In this document: positions 27,811-37,078 of the stretch, in pieces
Layout of the letters: every line of letters begins with the position of its first letter
Position numbering within the stretch: position 1 is the stretch's first letter
Source: Planococcus chinensis
GTDB lineage: Bacteria > Bacillota > Bacilli > Bacillales_A > Planococcaceae
DNA length: 64,000 bases
Direction: 5' to 3'
Assembly: GCF_020071995.1 (NCBI RefSeq)
Contig: NZ_JABWTK010000002.1
Coordinates: 434,001-498,000, forward strand
Position numbers and translations under genes: made by a program
The notes under the pieces: generated by a model
Databases searched by the model: none
Told to the model about the DNA's origin: nothing
The model's input: only the letters and a program-made list of their open reading frames with translations

Positions 27811-29922
27811 TTATTGAAATTCAAAGTACTCGGTCGCTCTTAAAATATTGTCGAGCGAATCATAAACCGATAACCGGTATTTTTTTCCCGGTTCCACATC
27901 ATTTTTGCTGACTGCAAATATAGCTTTTCCGTTTGGCAGATCTGTCCAGACAGCCGGAATCTCCTTGTCATCAAAGTTCATCAGCTTCGAATATTTAGGG
28001 GCTCCGCTTACAGTGATGCTGTAGCCTCCTGGCGTGGCATCAATGGCTTCAACTTCCATCGCTGAATACAGCCCGAGGTGATAATCCTTCATAGGGTTTT
28101 CAATCAGCCCTGGAATTTCCTCTTCAGCATAGCGCTTGCCATGAAGAAGATCGAACTGCAGTGCATGCAAATCCTGCATTTCTTCAGTGTGAGTTCCCAT
28201 TTGCTGCTGCCACTGGTTATAAGGAATGACTGCATCTCCCTGGAATCTCATTTTGTCCAGGATCGCCGTCACTGCATTCCCTTCGACGCCTGCCATTTCA
28301 AGCGCGATAGCGCCGAATTGATTTGGAGAAATGTCCAGCTCTTTTGTTGACGTTTCTTCTGAATTCCAGATGAAATACGGAACATTGTGTGTGTTGATAA
28401 AATCATCAAAATTTCCAAGCATGTTATTTGCTACCTGCGTTCCTTGTGCGCCAAACACTTGGTCATTGTTGCCGAATGTCGGATAATGATCGCCAAAGAA
28501 CACCAGAATCGTCGGTTCATCGCGTTTTTTCAATTCCTCCACCAGTCGGCCAAGCTCCCGGTCAACACTATGCATTTTCTCGGTAAATTGATTCAAATAC
28601 TGGCGTGTCGAATCCGGCAAAGTTCCGGTTTTTAAAAACTTCGAATCTGCAAGAGGCTTATACGGCTGATGGGCTTCTACCGCCACTGCGTGAATAAAAT
28701 CTCTTCCTTCAGTTTTATCCAGTGCCTCAAGCGTAGAATTCGTAATTTCCTTGTCTTTCGGGAATCCCCAACCTGAGCCAAGTTCATGTTCCAAGTCCAT
28801 AAATTCTCCTGATACAAATTGATCGAAGCCTAATAAACGATAAACAGAATTCCGCTGGTAGTACCAGCTGAGATATGAATGAATGGCTGTCGTTTCATAG
28901 CCGGCTTTTTTAAAGGCATAGGCTACTGAAGGAATCGGCTTTTTCACATACAATTGATACGCAACATAATTATCCGGCATAAATTGGCGGCTAAGGCCGG
29001 TCAACGCCTCAAACTCAACATTTGCCGTGCCGCCGCCAAATTCCGGCGAATACATCGTTCCGTGCATCGATTCCCCAAAAAGTTTCCGGAAATTCGGGAT
29101 CGGATCCTCCGTAAAATGCTGTTCCCCGAAATGATACGGATCAACAAATGCTTCACTCATAAGTATGATGACATTCGGCTTTTCCCCTTCTATTGCAGGT
29201 GCAGGAACATATTCTTTCCCAATGTCCTGGATGGTCCCTTTTGAATAATTATCCGGAGGATCAAGCTTTGTTTGCTTGGCAAGCATCACAAAATTCCCAA
29301 ACAACCCGTTTCTCATAGTGCCGACTTCCTGTTGCCACCACGTGTTTTGGAAATGGACTTTCTCCATCGGCGAAACGGGATAATCTGTCCAAAGCATCAC
29401 AAGGAACGCTCCAGACAAGATAAATACACCTGCTTTAACTGCCCAGTTTTCCTTTAATTTCGGCACCAGCCAGAAAATCGCCACCACAATTACCGTAAAT
29501 GCTACGCCTAAACCGATAAACAACGGCATATTCAAATCGACCGGATTATCCAATCCGCCGAGCTCTTTCAATAAAGAAAAATCCCCCATTGAAATCGGCG
29601 AATTCCGAAGGTCGATTTTTACAGCATTCGCATACGCGAAAATAATAAGAACAGCACTTAAAATCATTCCGCCAAACATGAAAAACCTGCGCGGAAGGAT
29701 GTATAAAACGTTGAATAGCGCAAGAAGGATAATGATATTCAAAGCAAAGCGCTGTGTAAATTCAACCGTCCAGTCTTTGAACGGCATCGTCAATGCTTCC
29801 CTGACAATTATTTCTCCAATAAACAAGGTAAGCAGCGGCAACCCTGCCATGAAAAACAAAGTTAAAAGCCTGACAGTAATTTTTCTACTTTCTCTATTCT
29901 TCAGTTTTTTTTCTGGCACCAA
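27811..29922 (-). CDS. LTA-synthase-family membrane sulfatase
   Basis: Five N-terminal membrane helices precede an extracellular sulfatase-fold domain. The metal-binding stretch VIILMSEAFVDPYH and the nucleophile Thr in GGGTANVEFEALTG fit glycerolphosphate transferases of the LtaS type; later FFGDHYPTFG supplies further metal ligands. At 703 residues it is longer than typical LtaS (about 650) because of a C-terminal beta-rich extension. It probably polymerises or transfers glycerol phosphate from phosphatidylglycerol onto glycolipid or another polymer. The start is uncertain: TTG at 29922 or GTG at 29919, with a poor GAGAG site. A TATAAT lies only about 17-22 bases upstream, which would leave almost no leader. 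Confidence 0.82.
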   Translation of the reverse strand: MVPEKKLKNRESRKITVRLLTLFFMAGLPLLTLFIGEIIVREALTMPFKDWTVEFTQRFALNIIILLALFNVLYILPRRFFMFGGMILSAVLIIFAYANAVKIDLRNSPISMGDFSLLKELGGLDNPVDLNMPLFIGLGVAFTVIVVAIFWLVPKLKENWAVKAGVFILSGAFLVMLWTDYPVSPMEKVHFQNTWWQQEVGTMRNGLFGNFVMLAKQTKLDPPDNYSKGTIQDIGKEYVPAPAIEGEKPNVIILMSEAFVDPYHFGEQHFTEDPIPNFRKLFGESMHGTMYSPEFGGGTANVEFEALTGLSRQFMPDNYVAYQLYVKKPIPSVAYAFKKAGYETTAIHSYLSWYYQRNSVYRLLGFDQFVSGEFMDLEHELGSGWGFPKDKEITNSTLEALDKTEGRDFIHAVAVEAHQPYKPLADSKFLKTGTLPDSTRQYLNQFTEKMHSVDRELGRLVEELKKRDEPTILVFFGDHYPTFGNNDQVFGAQGTQVANNMLGNFDDFINTHNVPYFIWNSEETSTKELDISPNQFGAIALEMAGVEGNAVTAILDKMRFQGDAVIPYNQWQQQMGTHTEEMQDLHALQFDLLHGKRYAEEEIPGLIENPMKDYHLGLYSAMEVEAIDATPGGYSITVSGAPKYSKLMNFDDKEIPAVWTDLPNGKAIFAVSKNDVEPGKKYRLSVYDSLDNILRATEYFEFQ

Positions 29923-29944
29923 GAATCTCTCATTTCCTATTATA

Positions 29945-30158
29945 CAAATGAATTGTATTTTATCTTTTTTAATCTTATTAAGACTTAAATAGCAGCTTTT
30001 ATTATATCATTTACCAAAGAGAAATTTACATAATTTTTACATTAAACCTTCACTTTCTTAAAAAAAGAATGTTAGCGTCTGATTTTAACTTCTGATTATA
30101 CATAATTTCTCTCCTCCGAAAGCCTTTTTCATAGCAAAATTCAGGAAAAATAAAAAAT
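29945..30158. other. gene-free stretch between LTA-synthase gene and ATP-grasp fragment
   Basis: AT-rich and without a supported gene. It presumably contains the LTA-synthase-gene promoter; a TATAAT on the minus strand lies at 29944-29939, but no good -35 is associated. Confidence 0.35.
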
Positions 30159-30197
30159 TCCCGGCGAATACATACAGCTTCGCCAGGAGTTTCTTTT
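30159..30197. terminator. terminator after the ATP-grasp fragment
   Basis: Stem TCCCGGCGAA / TTCGCCAGGA with one mismatch, flanked by T and A runs on both sides. Confidence 0.75.
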
Positions 30198-30236
30198 TTT
30201 TTACTTAAAATTTTTAGCAAGAACTGCAGAGCCCAA

Positions 30237-30719
30237 CTAGATGATTGCATAGGCTTGTTGTTTGGCAGCATGCTGGCCGACAAGAAGTGGGAATTCCATT
30301 ATTGATACATCCATTTTTCCGCAATTTTTAGTCAGCAGCATCTCATCAACAATCGTGACATCGAAAGTTCTGCAAAAATCTTTAAATTTAGCTTTCACAA
30401 CTGAACCTTCCATCTGCGCTTTCGGCAAGTAAAATGGAACATCCAATCTTTTGCACAATGCCAAAGCATTCCATGTGGTCACGTCACCCAGCATGGCGTA
30501 TATACCGTCCAGTTGCTGTGTTTTATATATACTCACCAATTCTTTTATATCTGCAGGATCAATCTCATAGGAAGCCTCAGCATGCATTTTAGCAGGAGCC
30601 CCTGCCACTGAATCGGCAACAATCGAGTAAATACCCATTTCCTGCGCCGTTTTCACTGTCTCAACCATCTGGTTGCTTCCCCCAAGAAATAAAACCTTCT
30701 TTTTCTTTAACTTATCCAT
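30237..30719 (-). pseudogene. 3'-truncated ATP-grasp enzyme gene
   Basis: The 160 residues begin KKKVLFLGGSNQMVETVKTA and continue through the pre-ATP-grasp domain of a carbamoyl-phosphate-synthase-like ligase (VADSVAGAPAKMHAEASY, DGIYAMLGDVTTWNALALC, KFKDFCRTFDV). The chain enters the first ATP-grasp strand (FPLLV) and then, instead of the usual KPVDSSGS-type loop, runs into 12 unrelated residues and stops. The whole ATP-binding and catalytic part is absent, and a terminator follows within 80 bases. AAGGAGG 8 nt before the ATG is intact, so a fragment could be made. It looks like a remnant of a ligase gene, perhaps once linked to the FemAB-like genes next door. Confidence 0.75.
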
Positions 30720-31096
30720 GTAGACAACCTCCTTGTAGAGTTGCTCTAACCGTTTACATTTTTCAGCAGCATAGGACTGGCGATCATCATCCTTTGATAA
30801 ATTTTATAATCAAGGACATAATTCTAAATACCTAATAATTGATGGAAAATAAAATATCAAAACCATTCAGCAAATGAATGTATTACTAATTTACCAGCTG
30901 TATTCTTGAATGTCAATATATTATCTGAATTTTTAAACTTATTTACCTTATAATTTTATTAAATTGGATTAATATTCCTAATCGTATATCAGTAAAACGA
31001 AAATTTTTAGAATCTAATATTTTTATACCTCTTGTTTTTTTAACCTTTTTTTAACAATCTACTAATAGAATTAGTCTAGCAATATTGATTCAGTTT
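30720..31096. other. AT-rich divergent intergenic region
   Basis: About 375 very AT-rich bases between two divergent genes. Promoters for both must lie here, but no pair of hexamers is clear enough to call. No RNA structure or small gene was recognised. Confidence 0.4.
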
Positions 31097-31111
31097 AAGG
31101 AGGAAGAACAC

Positions 31112-32110
31112 ATGGCAGTCAAGTCGAAAGTACAAGTGCCGGATATCTTTTTTATGCCGGAATGGGGCAAAGCATACGAAAGCCAAGATCATGGCGAGAG
31201 CAGAGTATTTGAAGTAAAAAATGCACTGGGACATATTTTTTATCCTTTTGTCCTAAGGCCCATTCCAATTTTGGCTGGTGAAACGCTTTACTACGACACT
31301 GTTACGCCTTTCGGGCAGAGTGGACCGATCATCCTTAAATGCCAGTCCGGCAAGAAAGCCGAGCTTATCGCTTTGTTTGACCGGGAGTTTCAAGCTTATT
31401 GCATACAGAACAATATCATTGCTGAATATATCCGTTTCAATGCATGGCTGAATAATATAGAAGACTTCAAAGATATTTACAGCATTGATAACCGCGGCAT
31501 TACGATGTATATCGACTTGAAGGTCCAGGATTTTTTTATGGAAGAATTCAAATCGCATACTCGCCAGCAAGTCCGGCGTGCCTTAAAAAACAATGTGCAC
31601 ATCGAATATGATTTCACAGGAGAAAGCGTTGCTGAATTTCACCGGCTGTACCAAGTAATGGCGAAACGAAACAACGTGCCCGCCTATTACATGTTTTCAG
31701 AAGAACTTTTGAGAAAGTCTTTTGAACTTCTGGAGGGCAAACAGTTTATCGTTTACGTAAAACACGAAGACGTGGCAATTTCCGCGGCTCTGTTTGTCCA
31801 TCACGGCGACTACCTCCACTATCATTTAGCCGCAAACGATCCGGCGTATTTCCACTTAGCTGGAAACAGCTTATTGATAAACGAGGGATGTCGTTGGGGC
31901 GTTGAGCATGGCAAGAAAGAATTGCATCTTGGCGGTGCATCCACAGAAGCGCTTTATCGTTTCAAATGCGGTTTTACCAAAACAGAACCACTAAACATTT
32001 TGACCGGCAAAAAAATCAGAAACCCTGAAGCCTATCAACTGCTCTCCGATATCAAAGCAAGAAACGAGGGAATTGAAAACCCTTCACATTTCCCAATGTA
32101 CAGAGGCTAA
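31112..32110 (+). CDS. FemAB/GNAT-like acyl- or aminoacyltransferase, paralog 1
   Basis: The 332-residue product belongs to the GNAT-fold FemAB-like group (BioF2-like/CelD-like acetyltransferases). After an N-terminal module ending in DTVTPFGQSGPII there is the RxxRRALKN helix, then VAISAALFVHHGDYLHYHLAAND and LLINEGCRWGVEHGKKELHLGGAS, the typical C-terminal GNAT strands. FemX-like enzymes transfer amino acids from aminoacyl-tRNA; others acylate sugars. Which applies is not clear. The frame is open from 31085, but AAGGAGG (31097-31103) is 8 nt before the ATG at 31112. It converges with a related gene and the two share a terminator. Confidence 0.8.
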   Translation: MAVKSKVQVPDIFFMPEWGKAYESQDHGESRVFEVKNALGHIFYPFVLRPIPILAGETLYYDTVTPFGQSGPIILKCQSGKKAELIALFDREFQAYCIQNNIIAEYIRFNAWLNNIEDFKDIYSIDNRGITMYIDLKVQDFFMEEFKSHTRQQVRRALKNNVHIEYDFTGESVAEFHRLYQVMAKRNNVPAYYMFSEELLRKSFELLEGKQFIVYVKHEDVAISAALFVHHGDYLHYHLAANDPAYFHLAGNSLLINEGCRWGVEHGKKELHLGGASTEALYRFKCGFTKTEPLNILTGKKIRNPEAYQLLSDIKARNEGIENPSHFPMYRG

Positions 32111-32116
32111 AGTGCA

Positions 32117-32155
32117 CAAAAGAACCTTCCGCTATCAATAGCGGAAGGTTCTTTT
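32117..32155. terminator. bidirectional terminator between the FemAB-like genes
   Basis: A 16-bp perfect stem AAAGAACCTTCCGCTA / TAGCGGAAGGTTCTTT with a 4-nt loop and T runs at both outer ends. Confidence 0.92.
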
Positions 32156-33174
32156 CATCCCTGCACATTCTGTATTTCATTGTAGGTTTCGGTTTCTTTG
32201 GAGCGGTATGCCGGGAAAAATTCAGTTTCAAAAACCGTGCCGGCAGCTTCACAAACTTTATCATAAACGGCCGGATTCCAAACTTTGCGGCCGACATAAA
32301 ACTCAAAATCCGTGTTTTGTCCAAATTTTTTCTTAAACAAATAGAGGCTATCGTCCGGTCTGTTGCTGGTGCCTCCGCCTGCATGGATCAAGTCGGCGCC
32401 CTGCTCTTTCCCCCACACCGCAATTCCATATGTCATCACGTAGACCGGAGAAAGATGATGGAATTCAGACAAGGTGCCGGATAAATGGGTATGAATCATA
32501 TTATTATAGAAGAAATGCAGCTCCGCCCCAATTACCTGCCCCTCATACAAAGCCTCAACAAGTACGATTTTATCGCCGAAATACTGCAAACATTGGGAGA
32601 AATAAGCTTCATCAAAATAATAATACGTATCGGCTCCAATGCGTTTCATATTGATATGGTAAATTTCCTTAAACAGGTCCAAGCTTTTTGGATTCACGGT
32701 CACCCGGTAATCAACCCCGTTTCGCATCGCATGACGGATATTTTTTCGAGTGGATTTGGAAAACTCCGATTGAATTGGGTCCACATAATCCCGAAGGTTC
32801 GTGCCGACTGTTTTGCGCGTAAAAATGACTTCGTAACAATCCGTGAAGTCGTGGGCATTGCCAAGTACTGGATGGAACCGGACAAACTCAGAAATGATTT
32901 TTTCGTCCAAACAATACTTTTGGAAAGCTGTTTTGAATTCCTGTACCAGCTCTGCTTTATCAGCGTTTTCTCCGCATATAATAACGGGTCCGCCGTAGCC
33001 ATATGGAGTGACGATGTCATAGTATGTCTCGCCGCCAATCCGGATCGGAACTTCCCGCTTAATGAAAAGATGCCTAACAGTTCCAAGCGGATGATTAAAT
33101 GTAAACACTTCAGACACGCCATTCTCAATTTCCTCGTAGAGCTTGCCATAATTCTTTTCAAAAAATATATCCAT
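32155..33174 (-). CDS. FemAB/GNAT-like acyl- or aminoacyltransferase, paralog 2
   Basis: A 339-residue relative of the convergent neighbour, sharing YDIVTPYGYGGPVI, the SEFSKSTRKNIRHAMRNGVD helix and the C-terminal VIGAELHFFYNNMIHTHLSGT and AGGGTSNRPDDSLYLFKKKFG blocks. The order of motifs is the same but identity is modest, so this is an old duplication or two recruited family members. Such genes often occur in capsule or teichuronic clusters, where they decorate a sugar. GAGGG lies 9 nt before the ATG. Confidence 0.8.
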   Translation of the reverse strand: MDIFFEKNYGKLYEEIENGVSEVFTFNHPLGTVRHLFIKREVPIRIGGETYYDIVTPYGYGGPVIICGENADKAELVQEFKTAFQKYCLDEKIISEFVRFHPVLGNAHDFTDCYEVIFTRKTVGTNLRDYVDPIQSEFSKSTRKNIRHAMRNGVDYRVTVNPKSLDLFKEIYHINMKRIGADTYYYFDEAYFSQCLQYFGDKIVLVEALYEGQVIGAELHFFYNNMIHTHLSGTLSEFHHLSPVYVMTYGIAVWGKEQGADLIHAGGGTSNRPDDSLYLFKKKFGQNTDFEFYVGRKVWNPAVYDKVCEAAGTVFETEFFPAYRSKETETYNEIQNVQG

Positions 33175-33395
33175 GTCTCTTATCCCTCATTCCCGCAATA
33201 TTATTGCCTGTACCCATTACCGTAAGTTTCTGTATGAATGCCAGGACGACAGACTTAATAGATTTTAAAATATTTAGATTTATTAATCAGTTATACCTAT
33301 TACCTTACACCGCTTTTCATCTGTTTTCAATAAGTAAATTTCTAAATATTTGTAATTTTCAATTCCCATTATCAAATTTCTCTTTTACTAAAAAA

Positions 33396-33437
33396 TTGGC
33401 TCTCTACTGCTGGCAGATAAGACAGCGTGAGAGCCAA
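33396..33437 (-). terminator. terminator of the DUF1269-like gene
   Basis: Stem TTGGCTCTC / GAGAGCCAA, 31 bp past the stop, with A/T runs outside. Confidence 0.7.
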
Positions 33438-33467
33438 GAAAAAGTTTGCTAAATCCAAGCTAAATCA

Positions 33468-34097
33468 TTAATCGGTAGATGAAAAACGCTTCTTTAAGGC
33501 TTCAAATTCTTCTTTGAATTTGCTGCGGTATTCCTTTACTCGGTCCTGCCGGTGTTCCGAACGCGCTTTCCGCATATCCTGCTTGGCCTGCTCCTGAAGT
33601 TTCCGCTCCACTTCCCGGGCATGGTCCACTTCTTCGAGAATGTCACTTGCATAGTAGCGCACCGTAACCACATCAAATTTCTCCAAAAGGCGGTCATAAA
33701 ATTCTTCGTTTTGCTCTTGAGCAACAACTACCAGCGCCACATCCTGTTCTTTCATCCGCGAGGTGATCGCTGTGATCATGCTTGCTTCTTCTTCCGCTTC
33801 CTCGGCGTCTTTAGCCAGCCCTGCCACAGAACCAATCCCTGCCCCCAGCAGCATGCTTAGCGGTCCTCCCAAAAGGCCGACCAATGCACCAATCAAACTG
33901 CCTTTCCACGTATCGTCCCGTGTCCGTTTTCCGGTATCGAATCCGTCCTGAAACAGAATCTGGCCATTCGACTTTTTCAATAACGCTGTCTGAGACAGCA
34001 CAAATTGGTCGGCGATTTCGCTTCTTTTCTTCAATTCCGATAAAGCCTAATAAGCTTCGCTTTCCACTTCAAAATAACTGATGATGACATTTTCCAT
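33468..34097 (-). pseudogene. DUF1269-like membrane protein gene with an in-frame amber codon
   Basis: The real start is the ATG at 34097, with GGAGGC (34105-34110) 7 nt upstream. The frame reads MENVIISYFEVESEAY, then TAG at 34049-34047 (codon 17), then ALSELKKRSEIADQFVLSQ and on to a normal stop, 209 codons in all. Family members read EAYQALSELK at this point, so one CAG-to-TAG change explains the break. Downstream are a glycine-rich hydrophobic hairpin (GSLIGALVGLLGGPLSMLLGAG in parts, about residues 68-92 of the full frame) and a charged coiled C-terminus. Relatives are small stress-associated membrane proteins of unknown role. Everything after the stop is undamaged, so the mutation is recent, a sequencing error, or suppressed. 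A TTG at 34034 is the only other start and has no good site. Confidence 0.82.
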
Positions 34098-34124
34098 AAA
34101 AATTGCCTCCTCTATTTTGAATTG

Positions 34125-34553
34125 CTAATAGGAATTCTTCACGGATGCCTTTCCTGCAGCGGCCATTCGGCAAATGCTGTACGCCAAAAGAATTCCCAAG
34201 ACATCGATTCCCGCATCAAACATTCGGCCGTCCCGTTCGAAAAACAATTGCAGGATTTCAGTAAAAAGGGCAAATGCCGCCGTTGCCATTAAAGCCGTTT
34301 CTTTTTTCTTTAGCCAATTCAAGACCAGTACATAAAGCAGCGCAAAAGACAGGAAGTGGCCGATTTTTTGAATGGCATAAAAACTGTCGCTAAAATCAAT
34401 GTCGTCAAAGCGCAGAAACTCCGAGAACTCCGGCGTCAAATCAAAACTGAAATTGATTTCCTGTTGGAATAGAAAAGCGGCTGCATCATTCGTGCACGTT
34501 GCGACAAGTATGGTTAAAGACCAGATCAATACAAAAAGCAGCTTTCGGGTCAT
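34125..34553 (-). CDS. VanZ-family membrane protein
   Basis: A 142-residue protein with about four membrane helices and the VanZ marks: KIGHFLSFALLYVLVL in the second helix and TEILQLFFERDGRMFDAGIDVLG in the third. VanZ gives low-level teicoplanin resistance in enterococci; the function of chromosomal homologs is unknown. GGAGGG is 6 nt before the ATG. A second VanZ-like gene lies 250 bp upstream on the same strand. Confidence 0.85.
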   Translation of the reverse strand: MTRKLLFVLIWSLTILVATCTNDAAAFLFQQEINFSFDLTPEFSEFLRFDDIDFSDSFYAIQKIGHFLSFALLYVLVLNWLKKKETALMATAAFALFTEILQLFFERDGRMFDAGIDVLGILLAYSICRMAAAGKASVKNSY

Positions 34554-34771
34554 AGCCAGCCCTCCTCTCTATTTGCTTATTCAAAAAAACAGATGAGTTT
34601 TCTCCAATAGATGACAAGCAGAGCGAAAATGTTGAAATCCATCCCTCTCTCTTTATGTCTACCCTCCTATATAAATAACTAAATTACATAATTTTTAAAC
34701 ATATACGCATACTATATTCATGCAAAAAGAAAATTAGATGAAAATTGGCTTGTTTCTGAAAAGATTGAAAC

Positions 34772-34804
34772 AAAAAAACTCTTCCTAAATCGGAAGAGTT
34801 TTTT
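34772..34804. terminator. terminator of the second VanZ-like gene
   Basis: Perfect stem AAAACTCTTCC / GGAAGAGTTTT with a 6-nt loop and A/T runs on both sides. Confidence 0.9.
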
Positions 34805-34805
34805 C

Positions 34806-35300
34806 TTATCCTTGGACCTGTTGGCGGTGAAATACTTTTTGCTTGTTTCTTCTCAACATTTTTCCAGTGAGCCAGTAGAAGATGATTCCTACAAATGCAC
34901 CCGAACTGTCAATCATCACATCGCGGACTTCGCCGCTGCGCCCCGCAATGAATAATTGATGAAACTCATCAGACATCGCGTACAAGACGCATATGCCAAC
35001 TGCTAAGCAGATTCTTCTAAAGCTTTGGACACCGCTTTCTCTGAGGGCATGGATGACCAAGACCCCTAAAATGAGATAAATGAAAAAATGAGCATTTTTT
35101 CGGACGATGTGTTCGAACTGATCAAAGTCGGCTTCTGCAACAGGCAGTACTTGTTCCACTGTTTCCATGACGATTTCGGTTATGCCTGAGCTCATTTCAC
35201 CTGATTCCGAAGCCGGCTGGTGTGACAATGAGAAAATCAGCCCCATCCAAAGGAGTACGGCTGTCCAAGACATTATTTTACGTGTAGACAAATTCTTCAA
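34806..35300 (-). CDS. VanZ-family membrane protein
   Basis: A 164-residue VanZ-like protein with LIFSLSHQPASES after the first helix, KNAHFFIYLILG in the second and YAMSDEFHQLFIAGRSGEVRDVMIDSSGA with the conserved DExHQ and DxxID positions. This subfamily is common and distinct from the shorter one next door. It starts at a TTG with GGGGA 7 nt upstream; no in-frame ATG has a better site. Confidence 0.87.
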   Translation of the reverse strand: MKNLSTRKIMSWTAVLLWMGLIFSLSHQPASESGEMSSGITEIVMETVEQVLPVAEADFDQFEHIVRKNAHFFIYLILGVLVIHALRESGVQSFRRICLAVGICVLYAMSDEFHQLFIAGRSGEVRDVMIDSSGAFVGIIFYWLTGKMLRRNKQKVFHRQQVQG

Positions 35301-35441
35301 TTTCCATTCCCCGCATCGCCATTTATTTCTTAACGCTGATTATAGCACCTTTCCCTAAATCTTAAAATGTAACTAAGCAGAAGTTGTGTTTTACTTCGAC
35401 GGATTCTCTAAAAAAGAGTAAATAAAAATAAACTATCCTTG

Positions 35442-35460
35442 AATTGCTTAGGTGCCGGCT
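35442..35460. repeat. short GTGCC repeat, copy 2
   Basis: AATTGCTTAGGTGCCGGCT, similar to copies at 24522 and 37442. Confidence 0.4.
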
Positions 35461-35484
35461 ACGCAAACAGTTTCAGTCACAAAA

Positions 35485-35508
35485 AAGAACGCCCGCTTGG
35501 ACGCTCTG
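35485..35508 (-). terminator. probable terminator of the SLH/beta-propeller gene
   Basis: On the minus strand AGCGTCC pairs with GGGCGTT (two G-U pairs), followed by CTTTTTTG. Confidence 0.55.
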
Positions 35509-35521
35509 GAATGGCTTTCAT

Positions 35522-37078
35522 TTACTCTACATTGAAATAAATTTTCTCTATTCCTAAATACGAGTACGACGACTTGCCGAATTTCACTTTAGTCAGAGCT
35601 AATAGGACATCCGAGTCCTCATCGTAAAACAGGGATTGGACATCGCCGTATGTGGTGATCTGGTAACTGCTCTGCAAAGATGGAAAGTCATAAGCATAAA
35701 TCAGCTTCAAATTTCGGGAAGTGTACAACTCTCCCGCCTCCATGTCCACTGCGGAACTGATGAAGCTCCGGTCCAGCGAACCGAGATAGCCGAGTGTATT
35801 GGTGCTGTAAATGTGTCCATAGCCATTCAAAAGATATTTGCCGTCCGGGCTGATGCTAAGATCAGGGGACATATCGAAATCGCCATGATACGGCGAGTCC
35901 ACCGGCGGCTGAAGCTTGCCGTCTACAATATCATAAGAGGCTATATCGCGCGGCGAAATCTGTGTTGAAATAGTAAGCAGTTTTTTCTGGTCAGGGGTAA
36001 GGGCGAGCAGCCCCAGCATGTAAATGGACTGTGCAGATGAAATGGCACCATTTTTTGAATCATAACCGACAACCAAGGTATGCTGGTTGGAACCGCCGGA
36101 AATGAACACCTGTCCCTGGTCGGTCGCTTCAATATCAAATGGATCCAGTTCAAGATGCCAGATGTTTGAAAGCTTTAAAGAACGAGCATCGTAAACCGCA
36201 TAAGCGCCTGTTTCCGGTACCCAATCGGTCCAATAAGTATGCGCCATTTTATGCTGGGTCACATACACTTTGCCATTTGCATAAGCGAGCCTTTCTGCGC
36301 GGTATGGAAGTTCTGCAAAATCCATCTCATACGTTTCATAATTGTAAGACACTAAACGATTCGACAAGCCGTCTATCATATAAAGAATCGGTTTTTTATG
36401 GTCTTTTACCACATCCAGCACCTGCAGATTTAATGAGTCTTCGAGAAATGTATCTGCTACTGCCGGTGAATAAGGTTTAAAACCTGGATTGAGAACGCGG
36501 GCCAAAAATGCGGCAAACTGGCCGCGGTTAATGGTTACATTAGGACGAAATGTACCGTCCGGGTACCCGTTTGTTACATTATTGGCAGCTAGTGCAGAAA
36601 TATAAGGTTCACTCCAGGACTTCGGTGATACATCGGGAAATCCTGCCGGATACATGCCGCCAAGTTCGTAAGCATTCACCAGCACTTTCGACATTTCAGC
36701 ACGCGTCATCTTGCCGTTTGGATCGAATTTTTTATTGCCTTTCCCTGAAATGATCCCCAGTTCTGTAGCAAAAGCGACTTCCGCGTATCCCATGTCCCCG
36801 GGCTTGATATCCGTAAACCCGGGATTTTTTATGTTTTCCTTTTCTATTCCTAAATCGCGCATAATCATCATAACTGCCTGAACCCGCAAGATAGGGGCTT
36901 CCGGACGGTACGTACCGTCCGGATAGCCGTTGATGATTTTCAACCCTGTCAAATACCTGATTTCTTCTTTAAAGTTGCTTACATCCTTGAATCCAGCTGC
37001 TGACACTTGCTGAATCGATGAAAAAACCAATATGAATAGAACCAAAGACACCAGCACCTGCTTCACGAACTTGTCCAA
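35522..37078 (-). CDS. secreted SLH protein with C-terminal beta-propeller-like domain
   Basis: A signal peptide (about 1-27, ending VSAAG) is followed by three SLH repeats (GLKIINGYPDGTYRPEAP, GIISGKGNKKFDPNGKMTR, NNVTNGYPDGTFRPNVTINR) that anchor the protein to pyruvylated cell-wall polymer. The remaining roughly 310 residues contain repeated strand-turn units with LALTPDQKKLLTIS and LSISPDGKYLLNGYG, typical of YVTN/WD-like propellers, probably one propeller. It starts at a TTG with GGAGGGG 5 nt upstream. The ligand is unknown. It begins a run of surface genes. Confidence 0.85.
   Translation of the reverse strand: MDKFVKQVLVSLVLFILVFSSIQQVSAAGFKDVSNFKEEIRYLTGLKIINGYPDGTYRPEAPILRVQAVMMIMRDLGIEKENIKNPGFTDIKPGDMGYAEVAFATELGIISGKGNKKFDPNGKMTRAEMSKVLVNAYELGGMYPAGFPDVSPKSWSEPYISALAANNVTNGYPDGTFRPNVTINRGQFAAFLARVLNPGFKPYSPAVADTFLEDSLNLQVLDVVKDHKKPILYMIDGLSNRLVSYNYETYEMDFAELPYRAERLAYANGKVYVTQHKMAHTYWTDWVPETGAYAVYDARSLKLSNIWHLELDPFDIEATDQGQVFISGGSNQHTLVVGYDSKNGAISSAQSIYMLGLLALTPDQKKLLTISTQISPRDIASYDIVDGKLQPPVDSPYHGDFDMSPDLSISPDGKYLLNGYGHIYSTNTLGYLGSLDRSFISSAVDMEAGELYTSRNLKLIYAYDFPSLQSSYQITTYGDVQSLFYDEDSDVLLALTKVKFGKSSYSYLGIEKIYFNVE

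Noticed and set aside
30050..30283. A minus-strand frame downstream of the ATP-grasp fragment as its lost C-terminus
   Set aside because: Its translation has no ATP-grasp motifs and crosses the terminator. It is not a frameshifted continuation.
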